Shown here piece after piece: positions 11,922 to 21,231 of a DNA stretch of 64,000 bases (within the stretch, counting starts at the first letter, position 1; every line of letters starts with the position of its first letter). Made by a program: the position numbers and the translations under genes. Under the pieces are notes generated by a model, which did no database searches, was not told the DNA's origin, and saw nothing but the letters and a program-made list of their open reading frames with translations. Source of the DNA: Diphasiastrum complanatum (Eukaryota > Streptophyta > Lycopodiopsida > Lycopodiales > Lycopodiaceae); contig CM055094.1 in assembly GCA_029204225.1 (NCBI GenBank), positions 16,023,595-16,087,594 on the forward strand, given 5' to 3'.

Positions 11922-12527
11922 CTTTAGTGACTAGACTACCTTAGGGGGACTCAAGAGACTGGCCCATTTGTATTACTATTTAGTATTTAGTATTCTGGTT
12001 AGTTTATAGAAATTAGGAGTTGAATTTGAACTTTGAAGTTTTGAGATTATAAACTTGAGCAGGCTGCAACGTTGTTACCATTTGGCATTTATGGATGAGT
12101 TAAAACTACATATATGATTCAAGACTCAGGTAACAAGTTTGCATCTTCGTAATGTTCAAATGTGGAATGTTTCAATTATCAATGTTGAATGTCGAATGTC
12201 GAATGGGATTTGTACTCACAGACTACGGTAAGTTGTAAGTTGTAACTCAAGAGTTAATATTTAGAAGTTAGAACTTACTACTTAGTATTGTAACTTGTTA
12301 CTTGTAAGCTATTAGAAGTTAGAACTTAGTACTATAATCTATTACTTGTTAATAGTTAAAAGTTACACAATGCACATTGTATACATTGTCATTTTCGTGA
12401 AATTCGAATCATTGAACATTTGCTAATTTACCACTAACTAACCATGCACATGGTACATTGGAATATGACATATGTAATATGTAATATGTATGATGTGACA
12501 TTAATGTTTTAAAAAAAAAACCCTAAA

Positions 12528-12605
12528 ACTGATTCGCCGGTTCGAACCTGGAGAAGCCGATTCTTTCCCGATTCAAACACGGTTCAAAAAGGCGATTCGA
12601 AAGGT
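12528..12605. repeat. GATTCG-rich block resembling a hAT end
   Basis: Repeated GATTCG/CGAATC words occur here as in the hairpin at 13,842 and the block at 18,484. hAT elements often carry such subterminal repeats. Exact terminal repeats and 8-bp target duplications were not resolved. Confidence 0.4.
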
Positions 12606-12988
12606 ACCCTCAAACATTGATTTAATTGACCTGTAGGCTCATACTGGTCCTCATGTTGCCATTCAGAGTGATTATGACCCTCATAATCAACAACGCTATA
12701 CTCATTTTCATCTGGGCCATCGTTATATTCGTCTGCATCACCAAGCTGATATTCCTGATCATCTAGTTGACAAACATGATCCCCATCGGAATATTGTTCA
12801 TGCTCATCCGTATCATCATCACATTGCTGATCATCCTGTTGACAATCGACACCATCATCACATTCCTCCTCATCTTGTTGACAATCATCACCACCATCAT
12901 CATATCAATCCCTTTGTTTACCATACTCATAATCATTTCCATCCCATTGATCTTCATAATCGGACATATATTCATTATGAGTGTCCAT
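12584..12988 (-). pseudogene. Acidic Cys/Gln-rich open frame with one stop
   Basis: Starting at ATG 12988-12986 the frame runs 134 codons to TGA 12586-12584, with one internal TGA at 12907-12905. It is strongly acidic and contains repeats of the form DCQQDE and CDD (for example DCQQDDQQCDDDTDEHEQY). I know no family with this pattern. The nearby hAT pseudogene also ends in an acidic tail, so this may be the tail of another hAT copy on the minus strand; an acidic exon-like piece (FFEDSEFWDDGEEQIFH) lies upstream near 13,500-13,560. The TRIM sits six bases 5' of the ATG. Confidence 0.45.
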
Positions 12989-12989
12989 G

Positions 12990-12994
12990 GTATA
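12990..12994. repeat. Target-site duplication GTATA of the TRIM, left copy
   Basis: GTATA abuts the 5' LTR and is repeated exactly at 13398-13402 after the 3' LTR. Confidence 0.92.
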
Positions 12995-13138
12995 TGTTGG
13001 AATATCAATCCACACTCTAGAGAGAACTATCAAACAGGGCGGATAGCTTAGTGGTAGAGCATCCCATCCAGTACGAGGGAGGTCCTGGGTTCAAATCCTA
13101 GTCTGTCCATCCATATTATGATTTATGGATTTCTAACA
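12995..13138 (+). repeat. 5' LTR of the TRIM
   Basis: The 144-bp LTR aligns without gaps to 13254-13397 and includes the tRNA-like segment at 13037-13108. Differences are at 13049, 13051, 13070, 13074 and 13093. Confidence 0.93.
13037..13108 (+). ncRNA. tRNA-like sequence with pol III boxes, 5' LTR copy
   Basis: GGGCGGA (13037-13043) can pair over seven positions, two of them G-U, with TCTGTCC (13102-13108). The D arm is GCT(C)...GAGC and the T arm CTGGG/CCTAG with a seven-base loop. TAGCTTAGTGG (13044-13054) fits the A box and GGTTCAAATCC (13088-13098) fits the B box. The anticodon stem TCCC/GGGA encloses 11 bases instead of seven, so this is not a normal tRNA. The layout recalls bacterial or organellar tRNA-Ile, from memory only. 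No run of four T follows closely, so a pol III terminator is not apparent within the LTR. Confidence 0.75.
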
Positions 13139-13150
13139 TGGTATCAGAGC
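13139..13150 (+). promoter_or_regulatory. TRIM primer-binding site, initiator-Met tRNA
   Basis: TGGTATCAGAGC starts at the first base after the LTR. The match continues: 17 of the first 18 bases agree with the complement of the plant initiator-Met tRNA 3' end including CCA. Confidence 0.93.
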
Positions 13151-13244
13151 CAAGTTAGACCTAACAGTTCATGGTGTCAAAGCCATGGTTAGGTTGCCCA
13201 AGTTGTGGGGCAGTGACAGCTAGGACCCCAACCAAGTGTGGCTT

Positions 13245-13253
13245 GAGGGGGGG
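13245..13253 (+). promoter_or_regulatory. TRIM polypurine tract
   Basis: GAGGGGGGG lies immediately before the 3' LTR, the expected position of the plus-strand primer. Confidence 0.9.
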
Positions 13254-13397
13254 TGTTGGAATATCAATCCACACTCTAGAGAGAACTATCAAACAGGGCG
13301 GATAGCTCAATGGTAGAGCATCCCATCCGGTATGAGGGAGGTCCTGGGTTCGAATCCTAGTCTGTCCATCCATATTATGATTTATGGATTTCTAACA
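13254..13397 (+). repeat. 3' LTR of the TRIM
   Basis: The 144-bp copy of 12995-13138 is followed by the target duplication GTATA (13398-13402). Confidence 0.93.
13296..13367 (+). ncRNA. tRNA-like sequence with pol III boxes, 3' LTR copy
   Basis: It has the same fold as the 5' copy. The B box is GGTTCGAATCC and the A box TAGCTCAATGG. Comparing both copies, an ancestor with TAGCTCAGTGG and GGTTCGAATCC, both closer to consensus, explains all differences by C-to-T or G-to-A change. Confidence 0.75.
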
Positions 13398-13841
13398 GTA
13401 TAGTGACAGGCAGTCTGTGGGTTATGGGTCCACAAAACTGAATGAAGTGAAAAGAATTTGGAACAATTATAAATTTCACTGGTAAAATCACAAATTTGCT
13501 AGTGAAAAATTTGTTCTTCTCCATCGTCCCAAAATTCCGAGTCCTCGAAGAATGTAACCTGCAAAATTTAGGGAACAGCAATAGCTTTTGCAAAATGTCA
13601 ACTTTGTTTCATTGATCGGTTTTGGCTTTTATACCACTGCTATCATGTCAAGCTCGACGTAATAATCACTTTTGCTTTTTACTGCGTTGCAAACCGAGGT
13701 CAAACGGAGAAAATACGAAATGTGAACAAGTTAAGACAGAAGGCCCCTAATAAAAGTAATGATGACGAAAACGTTGATCACTATACTCAGTACAATGAAC
13801 TGAGCAATTTTCAATTTTGCAACCTTGAATTCCAACCATAG

Positions 13842-13897
13842 TTGCAGCGAATCGCAATTCGCTGAGTTCCCGATTCGCAAATCGCGATTCGCTGCAA
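13842..13897. repeat. Perfect 14-bp inverted repeat (hairpin), hAT-like end
   Basis: TTGCAGCGAATCGC at 13842-13855 is the exact reverse complement of GCGATTCGCTGCAA at 13884-13897. The 28-base spacer holds more CGATTCG words. Together with the similar block near 18,484-18,552 it may mark the two ends of a hAT element containing the BED exon and the LINE. Confidence 0.6.
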
Positions 13898-14329
13898 GAA
13901 TCGTGAAAAACTAGATTATAATAAATTTTGTCCTCATCGTGGGCAAAACTGCGCTACTAGAGGAAGCAAATTTTTTTTTTGATGAGCTATGGGTGTCAAA
14001 TCTTCGCATGTGGATAGTCGGCAGGCATCTACTCGGCGATACGGAGGTGGTGTGCACAGTGACAGGGGGATCTGAGCTTCGTGGAGAGCGAAACGATCAG
14101 TTTTCGATATTTGCTAAGTGTAGGCTTGATTTTTTGCAAGTGTTGACATTGAGCTGTAGGCAACCAAATCGAGCGTAGACCACCTTTCTTCATGCCCACA
14201 GTGATTCCTACGGTGTCAGTTTCAGCCGTTACGGCACGCCTAGCGAGATTTGAACACCACATTCCAAATGCTTGTGTATTTTTGCCAATTTCACAAATTG
14301 TCAGGTGATTTGCAGGTTTGATCTCGTGT

Positions 14330-14691
14330 TGATACAATGCCAGTGCGGGGCCGAGGCCTTTGGGCCGAGGTTGAGCTTATTGACCGGGATGTGGCTACAC
14401 ACCATGGCTCAGGGACCCGCAGATGGAAATGCTTGCATTGCGGGTCACTTCACAGGATCACTCACCAAGGTTAGGGCTCACTTGCTGCGCGTCAGAGGGC
14501 CAGATGGGCGGGCATTTGGCATATCTGATTGCCCTAGGATTTCAAATGAGGATATGCAGAGGTTTTTGTACGGGCCCGATGCTGCATCACAGGGTTCTAG
14601 ACAGGGACAGGTAGTAGGAGCAGCTACAAGCAGGCAGGCAGGCAGGGCTCACAGGCAGGCAAGCAGGGCCTACCACAGGTACAGGGCCTAG
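14330..14691 (+). pseudogene. hAT BED zinc-finger exon, frameshifted
   Basis: Two frames together give a BED-type finger: one reads TRRWKCLHCG, the other continues as VRAHLLRVRGPDGRAF then GISDCPRISNEDMQRF. W, two Cys, the HLL helix and the following Cys are placed as in N-terminal DNA-binding domains of plant hAT transposases. A frame change lies near 14,450-14,470. After the domain the sequence becomes repetitive and Gln/Arg/Ala-rich. It cannot be the N-terminus of the 8.9-11.9 kb transposase, since it lies downstream of that gene's C-terminal exon. No core domain follows before the LINE. Confidence 0.6.
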
Positions 14692-14815
14692 TATATCATG
14701 GGCAAGGGCATGGTACAGGTGCAGGGCATAGTACATCACGGGCAGGGCATGTACAGGTGCAGGGCCTAGTACATCACGGGCAGAGCATGGTACAGGTGCA
14801 GGGCCTAGTACAGCA
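14676..14815 (+). repeat. Imperfect tandem repeat, unit about 39-40 bp
   Basis: About three and a half copies of a unit containing GTACATCACGGGCAGGGCAT and ACAGGTGCAGGGCCTAGT occur in a row just after the BED exon. Confidence 0.75.
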
Positions 14816-15261
14816 CCTTTAGTTCCATCCGCAGCAGCAAGGCCTAGTTCAGAGGCACGAGCATCAGATGAGCATGTTGGTTCAGCGGCAGTGGGTCCTT
14901 CCTCTTCGGCAGCAGATGCACCACATGCTTCGGCAGGTGCTGCCAGAGAGAGTGACACACCCACAAATCAGCCATCCATTTATACAGCAGAGAGGGGTTA
15001 GGCCCAAACAGCAGACCCTTGATCGATGTGGGTGGCAGAGAGAGCAGCAGGCCTAGTGAGGAGCCAGCCATTCCTGCACGTAGGCCTAGAGGGAGACCTA
15101 GAGGTTCTGACGGGGGGGGGCTGAGTTCTTTTTTTGTAGACAAAAGTGGAGCATCACAAGCCAGGCATCATCACAGTGGGTAGGGCCATCCCAGGACGTA
15201 GGATCACAGCCACCTGACACACAGACACGACGGAGTTGACACAGGGGTGGGGGCAGCCAGA

Positions 15262-15345
15262 TGGGGGCCAGGGGACGGGAGAGAGGCAGAGGTAGAGGTA
15301 GAGGTAGAGGCAAGGGGAGTGGGACGGTCCAAAGCCAGAGCACGC
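15262..15345 (+). repeat. AGAGGT-rich low-complexity stretch
   Basis: Repeated GGTAGA hexamers would encode alternating Gly and Arg, but no reliable frame connects it to a gene. It is probably remnant coding sequence of the second hAT. Confidence 0.4.
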
Positions 15346-15544
15346 AGCAGAAAGCCAGAGCACACAGCAGAGCCAGGGCCACACTACGGCGTATGGTTCC
15401 CTCCGGTTCCGATTCATCTCCAAACCCTTGGGATCTGCAGTCAGGCACAGATTCGGATGATGCTTCCTACCATTGCAGTGTCGTGATTCAGTACTGTTCT
15501 TTGTGGTTTTAGTTCGGTAACTTCGGTTTTATGGTTTATGGTTT

Positions 15545-15700
<156 letters not shown>

Positions 15701-15802
15701 TGAAAAACAATTCTATATGGTTGAAAAATGTTTCATTTATGGTTCAGAATGATTCAGCAGGGTTTTTGTTCAGCATGGTTTTTGTTCAGTTTGTTGTGAT
15801 CT

Positions 15803-15822
15803 GAGAGAGAGAGAGAGAGAGA
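15803..15822 (+). repeat. (GA)n tract at the 3' end of the LINE
   Basis: Ten GA units directly abut the presumed 3' terminus of the minus-strand LINE. Confidence 0.85.
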
Positions 15823-16076
15823 ATTAGAATTATATTAATGTCTGTTAAGTACCCGAGGGCACATAAGACAAGTAGAGAATACATCAAAAAAGAAGGAGCG
15901 TTGTCCATGTAGGACTTATTTCTAACAGCTAAACCAGCACTAGAAAACAGAGAGAAAAACAAAGCTTAACCTCCAGCTCTGTTGAGGGTACAATATCAGT
16001 AGCTTAACCACCAGCTACACAGAGGGAAAGAGAAAACTGAAATAAGTTAGCTAACTGGCTAAGTGGATATAAAAAA

Positions 16077-17368
16077 CTACGTGATACGGTGAGAAGCAGG
16101 TGTTGGCCTCCGATGAAGAGCCCTGGGCCTGGAGGAGCGAAGAGGATGCTGGAGCTTTGGTCGTCGTGCTGGAATGTCTAACTCACTGTCATAAGTCTCA
16201 TCTCTATCCCTCTTCTGGAAAAAGTGCGTAATGTGGGACTGGCTATGATCCATATCAGAAACATCCAATAAAAAAGAAGATCTAAGAGTAAACATCTCTC
16301 ACAATAATAAACCAACACATCTCGCATCTGAGAAGGCAAGGAAAGAAGCAAGTGTAAGTGGAGTATCTCTGTATAAGCAATGGTACCTGCCTCTGATCTC
16401 ATAGTAGGCTGGGCATCGGAAAATAAAATGGAACTCATCCTCAATCTCCTGTAAAGAGCAGCACTGACAAATTTGTAGTGGTCGAGGTGTGTCTTTGTAT
16501 CTGCCTGTCTCAATAGCAAGCTGGTGAGAAGAGACCCTAAACTGACCAAGACGGTAACGCAGGCCGAAAGATAACGTCTGAGACAAATAACCCGGTCGAA
16601 TGGGAAGCCCGGAAACATCCAGCTGAAGAAGATGAGTGTGATAAAAATGAAGCTTGACCCGTGCTGGATTTGGGTGAGACCACACTGTGCTGATGTAAGC
16701 TCTGTAAATTTGTTGGCGGATATATGCGTGTGTCCCGTTTGGGAGATCAGATACAGATAAACCCCATCTACTCAAAAGGTCAGAAACACACTGGAACCAT
16801 GAGGACTTAGCCTGCTGACTAGCTAGAGTGTGAGAGGATGTGAAAGTTGTAGCAACATATCTGGATGAATCAAGCTCCGAGACTCTATGAATGAATGTGA
16901 TAATTTGAAATATAGCCTCGACAATCAGTGGTGGTGAGGCAAACTCTACCAGTATGATATCATGGGGAACTGACTGCTTCGCACGGATCATCCGGCTAAG
17001 CATAAGGATCTGCAAACGTGAAATATCACTCCAAGTATCTCTGGACAAGCCAGGACACCATGTCTCTGCTGAATATAGAGCCACCGGAGAGACAGTGGCA
17101 GAAAAAAGGCGACAGCGTGTATCAGGATCATGTACATAGTAAATAGAGGAAACCTCTCCATCTGGACAAGAGCAGAGTGCCCCTTGCAGAGCCTAGACAG
17201 TGCAGCTGGTCTAAAAGTGAGCAATGGACCAGTAAAAAGGACACCTAAGTAAGTATAAGAGGCTACTATCTCCAGTGGAAGCCCATCATAGTAGAACACT
17301 GTGTCTCTCATATGCTGTCGATTGGTGTTGAACACCATGACCTTAGTCTTACCAATGTTCACCATCAA
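16077..17368 (-). pseudogene. LINE ORF2 C-terminal part with CCHC-type motif
   Basis: The part after the RT core begins with LMVNIGKTKVMVFNTN and continues in several frames through YTYLGVLFTGPLLTF, CPGLSRDTWSDISRL and PHDIILVEFASPPL to a zinc-like motif ICQCCSLQEIEDEF-HFIFRCP near the end. The order is that of LINE ORF2 tails. Frames change near 17,050 and 16,300, so no intact protein is possible. A TAG at 17,413-17,411 separates it from the RT. I cannot assign a clade confidently. Confidence 0.75.
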
Positions 17369-17410
17369 ACTCCATGTCTGGCAGAAAGTATATAAAGCAT
17401 CAAGGTGCTG

Positions 17411-18237
17411 CTAAAGCCCAGATGCAGATCTCGATAGAAGTATCACGTCATCTGCATACAGTAGAATAGGGATAATCATATCTGCTAACGAACAGCCATC
17501 TCCACCCTCCTCCTTAATAATCCGCTCAAGATCATCAATATATAGAGCAAAGAGAGTAGGGGACAAAGGACATCCCTGCTTAACTCCCACTGTACTATGA
17601 ATGTAAGAGGACCATCCATCACCATCTCGAAAACGGGCCAACACTTTCTCATACAATGTGATGATAGCAGCAATGATCTCCTGAGAAAAGCCAAGCGATG
17701 CTAAGCGCTGGAGTAAAAGGTGTCTCGGAACATAATCAAAGGCTTTGCGGAAATCCACAAAGCAACAATAAACCCTCTGCTTCCTGAACTTAGCCTCCTC
17801 AATAATGCATCTCAAGATAAATATATGGTCAGCCGTGGAGTAGCCAGCGCGAAAACCTGCCTGTCCCATAGCATGTAACCCTTCTGACTTTGCTCGTGAG
17901 CTGACAATAGACTGTAAAACGGATCCATATAGCTTAGCCATAGTATGACTGATCATAATAGTGCGGTAGTTGTCGACAATCAAAGGATCCCCGGCTTTGA
18001 GGATAGGGTGTAAAAGGTTGGTGCACCACGATGTGGGGAGACCGAAGATGACAGATTGGTTAAAGATATGGGAAATGTATGGGGCAATAATTGTGAGCAA
18101 CTGGTTTTAGGAAGTCCATACTTAGGAGGTCAACATCAGTGGCTTTTTGGGTTTGACCAATTTGGATGGCGTTTTCAACCATGGACGGGGTAAAGAGGGT
18201 GAATTCTGAAGGGCGTGGGGTATCACTGTACATACAA
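17411..18237 (-). pseudogene. LINE reverse transcriptase
   Basis: RT motifs in order: HPILKAGDPLIVDNYRTI, GQAGFRAGYSTADHIF, the first catalytic aspartate in CFVDFRKAFDYV, GVKQGCPLSPTLFALYIDDL and the active site ILLYADDVILL. An upstream piece in another frame (SMVENAIQIGQTQKATDVDL at about 18,110-18,190) is the usual segment before the fingers domain, so a frameshift lies near 18,100. A TAG ends the open stretch at 17,411. Confidence 0.88.
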
Positions 18238-18240
18238 GGC

Positions 18241-18242
<2 letters not shown>

Positions 18243-18278
<36 letters not shown>
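18243..18278 (+). repeat. (GA)n tract at the 5' end of the LINE
   Basis: About 17 GA units, with one imperfection at the start, abut the truncation point of the LINE. Confidence 0.9.
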
Positions 18279-18280
<2 letters not shown>

Positions 18281-18483
18281 CCTACTATGAACACATTGGG
18301 CCATTCTCTCTTTTTTGTTGATTTTTTATATTGAATGTAGCTATAGCATAAACCTGGGATTTAATGCACCTAAATTGGACCATCCTGCACCGAAACAGTC
18401 GGCAAACTACACAGTAATAATGCTCTTAATCAAAGCTTTCATCTGATACCCATATTGCCCAAAACAAAATTCAAAAAAAAAAA

Positions 18484-18552
18484 ACGATTCTGTACGATTT
18501 TGGTTTTTTTCCAAATCGCGATTCAGACCGCGATTCTGAATCGTAGTGCAAA
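18484..18552. repeat. Second CGATTC/AATCGC-rich block
   Basis: AAATCGCGATTC and GCGATTCTGAATCG occur here, matching the style of the hairpin at 13,842-13,897 in inverse arrangement. It may be the other end of one hAT element that was later entered by the LINE. Confidence 0.4.
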
Positions 18553-18559
18553 TATGATT

Positions 18560-19687
18560 TCGACATCAAACGAAGAAGATATAGGGGTTTGAAATAAAGG
18601 AACTTAGAAAGGGGCTTCTAAAAAACTACAAATTGAAATGTATAATGTTTTGTTTGAATTCCATGAAACATTTTAGTGCTCTAAAAAAATAAGCAAGAAC
18701 CGTGGAAAATTATAAAAATTTAGGGCAAACTTTTTTACGGCTGCTCCGGTGGTGCCTTTGGGTGCTCGTGATAGATTTTGAATTCCACAAAAGAAATCAA
18801 GAATATTCTCAGAATATTCCAGGGATGGACGCCACAAGCGGGCAGAGGTGCGAGGGGGGCAAAGGAGGTATCATAGGAGGCGCGAGGGGTGCGAGTTATG
18901 TCATTTTTCTTAATAGAAATTTGCTATAAATAGCAACACGAGAATAGGGCGGGAAAAAAAGAACATTCCAAAAATAGAAAGATGGACACGAAAAATCAGG
19001 CGAAAATGGACTTACTAAAAATAGAAAAAAAAATTAATAAAATAGCAAGCGCGAAAAATGGCGAGTAATGGGCTTTTCAAAAATAGTAGGCACGAAAAAT
19101 GGTGAGTAATAGGCTTTCCAGAAATAGCAGGCGCAAGTAATCGTTGACACGTGGCAAAAAAAAAATTGAAAAACTTCAAAATGAAAAATCTGAAAAAAAT
19201 TTACAAAGGGCCAAAACTTCCAAAAATAAAGAGTTGAAGTGCTTCTCTCCCAAAAATTCTACCAAAAACTAGAATTAGACCTCTTCCACAAGAATTGTCA
19301 TAACTTTGTCAATTCTCCAACAAATTGGCTAGAAATTGGCTCAGATTCAAGATAAGACAAATCTACAATCCTATAAAATTACAGTAACAAAATTTGAGCA
19401 AAAGTACAGCCAAAAATGGAGGAAAACAGACTGCAAAAACTTAACTAAAAATTGAGTGAATTCACTAAAATGGCCATAACTTGGTCATTATAGCTCCAAA
19501 TCAAGAAATCTCAGTACCTCCAAAGAGCTAAGAGAGAGAGCTACTGATCTAAAACAAGAAATTCACACAAAAAATCGGTCAAAAATTGAATCAAAACATG
19601 CTGGAAATTAAAAAACAAGAAAACTAGTAGAGAAAACTCTACCAAACTAGAAGAAAACCACCAAATCTGATGGCGAAAGGATCTAAT
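18560..19687 (-). other. Probable gypsy 5' leader and unassigned DNA
   Basis: AT-rich sequence without coding motifs. The part next to 19,688 is downstream of a primer site on the minus strand, so it is likely the untranslated leader of an LTR element whose body is missing. Confidence 0.45.
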
Positions 19688-19699
19688 GCTCTGATACCA
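19688..19699 (-). promoter_or_regulatory. Primer-binding site, initiator-Met tRNA
   Basis: TGGTATCAGAGC on the minus strand, four bases after the LTR at 19704-20563. Confidence 0.85.
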
Positions 19700-19703
19700 A
19701 AAT

Positions 19704-20563
19704 TGTCATGTGCCAACCTTAGCATTAAAACATCTAATCCCTTCATAAACATCAAATTACGATGGAAATGCAAGAAATCAAGAAAACTAGTGAAAAAATC
19801 AAGAAGATAGATTAAGATAGCAAAACTTCACCAAATTAGGCAAAGTAAGCATCCATTATTGATGAATGGAGATCATTCAAAGGATAGGGCCTGTTGCTAG
19901 AGCATGATCAAAGCTCTCATGTGGTTGTAGGCACATGAACCACCATTACATTCAAGAAAGCTCTCAAAGAGAATCTTCAAGAAACAATAGAACACACGAG
20001 AGTTCAAAATTAGACAAATCAATAATAGCCTCCAAATTTAGCACGACCTCAGCTATTTATAGTGGTCATTTGTGCCTCTACTATAAGTTTGGGGCCTTAT
20101 TTAGCTAAATTGGGCCTTACAACCATTATTACAATTCCGCTAGCTTTAATAATAACGAGGTTGTTCGAGCCACTTTATTAATTGTCCTATTGACTAGTTC
20201 TAATCTAATTTAGCTCCATGGCTATATTTGGAAATTTATTAGTAAGCTCATGGGCTAATTACATGCAGCACAGGACAATACCACTGCTAGAACCATCAAC
20301 CACCTCCTACTCCTAGCTAGCTCACATCCTGGCTTTGCACAAGCGCTCACCATCCACCTTCTCCTAGGTAGATAGAATGAATGGTTGATGAGACTTCCTC
20401 TCCTTGTATACCTCCAAGGTAGGAGTCTCCAAGCCAAGCGCACATCCTAGGTCATGACAAGTGGCATCCATGTAGGTCCACGAGTCACCGGTCAAGTCAG
20501 CAGGCCCAGTCGACGCTTGGTTCCAAGTTGGGGTTTGGGACCCAAGGGATTGGGTCCCTAACA
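19704..20563 (-). repeat. 860-bp LTR shared by two internal regions
   Basis: On the minus strand it starts TGTTAGGGACCC and ends GGCACATGACA. It is preceded by a purine tract (a 3' LTR feature) and followed by a primer site (a 5' LTR feature). I see no second copy in the window. Confidence 0.75.
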
Positions 20564-20577
20564 TTACCTCCCCTTCC
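20564..20577 (-). promoter_or_regulatory. Polypurine tract
   Basis: GGAAGGGGAGGTAA on the minus strand abuts the LTR start. Confidence 0.85.
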
Positions 20578-20642
20578 AAAGGTTCCTCTTCTAAATAAGG
20601 AAATCTGGGAATCTCAATCTAAGGTCTTGCTCCTAATCCCAA

Positions 20643-21231
20643 GTGTCCTCATCTTTGGAACTTCCTTTCCAACCAACCAAGTACTCAGTTACTTGCCGAT
20701 TTCTAAACCCACATTGACGTACATAAACAATGGCCTGAGCTTCAGAGGGTACAAAGGATGTTAGGTCCTGTAGCTGAACTAGCTTATCCTGTAGAATCAA
20801 TTCATCCTTTCCACCGAGTCATTCCTTTAAACGACTGATGTGGAAGACTAGGTGAATATTGATTCCCTAAGGAAGGTCTAGTTGATATTCCAATTGAGTT
20901 TCTTTACAATACAGAAAGGCCCAGCATATCAAGGCGATAACTTAGGACATTTTCCATTCTTTAGTACCTTAGAGTCTTTTGGGACTTTAAGATATGCCCA
21001 ATCTCCTTCCGCAAACATCCTAGGTTGTCGGTTTTGGTTAGCGTAAAACTGGGCTCTATCCTGAGCCTCTTTTACGTTATCGTGAGCAACAAGCAGCATT
21101 TCTTGCATATCATGCAAGAAATCCACCACCGCTTTAACCTTAAGGCTTTTGAGGCCCATGGAGATTGGAGCTCTAGGCTGAAAACCATACATCAGAGTGA
21201 ATGGTCTAAAACCTGTCGCTCCTTTGCCCAA
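20643..21231 (-). pseudogene. Gypsy integrase C-terminus, duplicate copy 1
   Basis: Encodes the tail of a gypsy integrase: GFRPFTLMYGFQPRAPI, LLVAHDNVKEAQDRAQFYAN, FAEGDWAYLKVPKDS and LSP. The linker after it continues in another frame toward a region like VFHVSCLKER of the second copy. The unit of 589 bases begins GTGTCCTCATCTTT on the plus strand and is repeated directly at 21,232. It lies just before the purine tract, the expected site for the end of pol. Confidence 0.8.

Larger units (their letters stand above)
12995..13397 (+). mobile_element. TRIM retrotransposon with tRNA-like LTRs (403 bp)
   Basis: This is a complete terminal-repeat retrotransposon in miniature. It has two 144-bp LTRs (TGTTGGAATATC...TTTCTAACA) with TG...CA ends, 5-bp target duplications, a primer site directly after the 5' LTR and a G-rich purine tract directly before the 3' LTR. 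The internal part is only about 115 bp and codes for nothing, so it depends on proteins from another LTR element. Each LTR contains a 72-base tRNA-type sequence with A and B boxes. The LTRs differ at five sites. Cassandra elements carry 5S rRNA in their LTRs; no 5S sequence is seen here. Confidence 0.93.
15823..18242 (-). mobile_element. 5'-truncated non-LTR retrotransposon (LINE)
   Basis: Minus-strand element with reverse transcriptase, a C-terminal zinc motif and a 3' untranslated stretch of about 250 bp ending near TAATATAATTCTAATTC. No endonuclease domain or ORF1 is present, so it is truncated at the 5' side, where coding similarity ends beside a GA tract (18,243-18,278). The 3' side ends at another GA tract (15,803-15,822) rather than poly-A. 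Confidence 0.8.

Noticed and set aside
12767-13051. Plus-strand hydrophobic ORF
   Set aside because: It is the shadow of the acidic minus-strand frame (GAT/GAA codons read backwards as ATC/TTC) and runs into the TRIM.
13037-13367. Two ordinary tRNA genes
   Set aside because: Both copies lie at the same offset inside the paired LTRs, the anticodon loop is 11 bases, and the acceptor stem needs G-U pairs. They are parts of the TRIM, not functional tRNA genes.
12995-13397. Cassandra element
   Set aside because: No 5S rRNA sequence can be recognised in the LTR; the module has tRNA A and B boxes instead.
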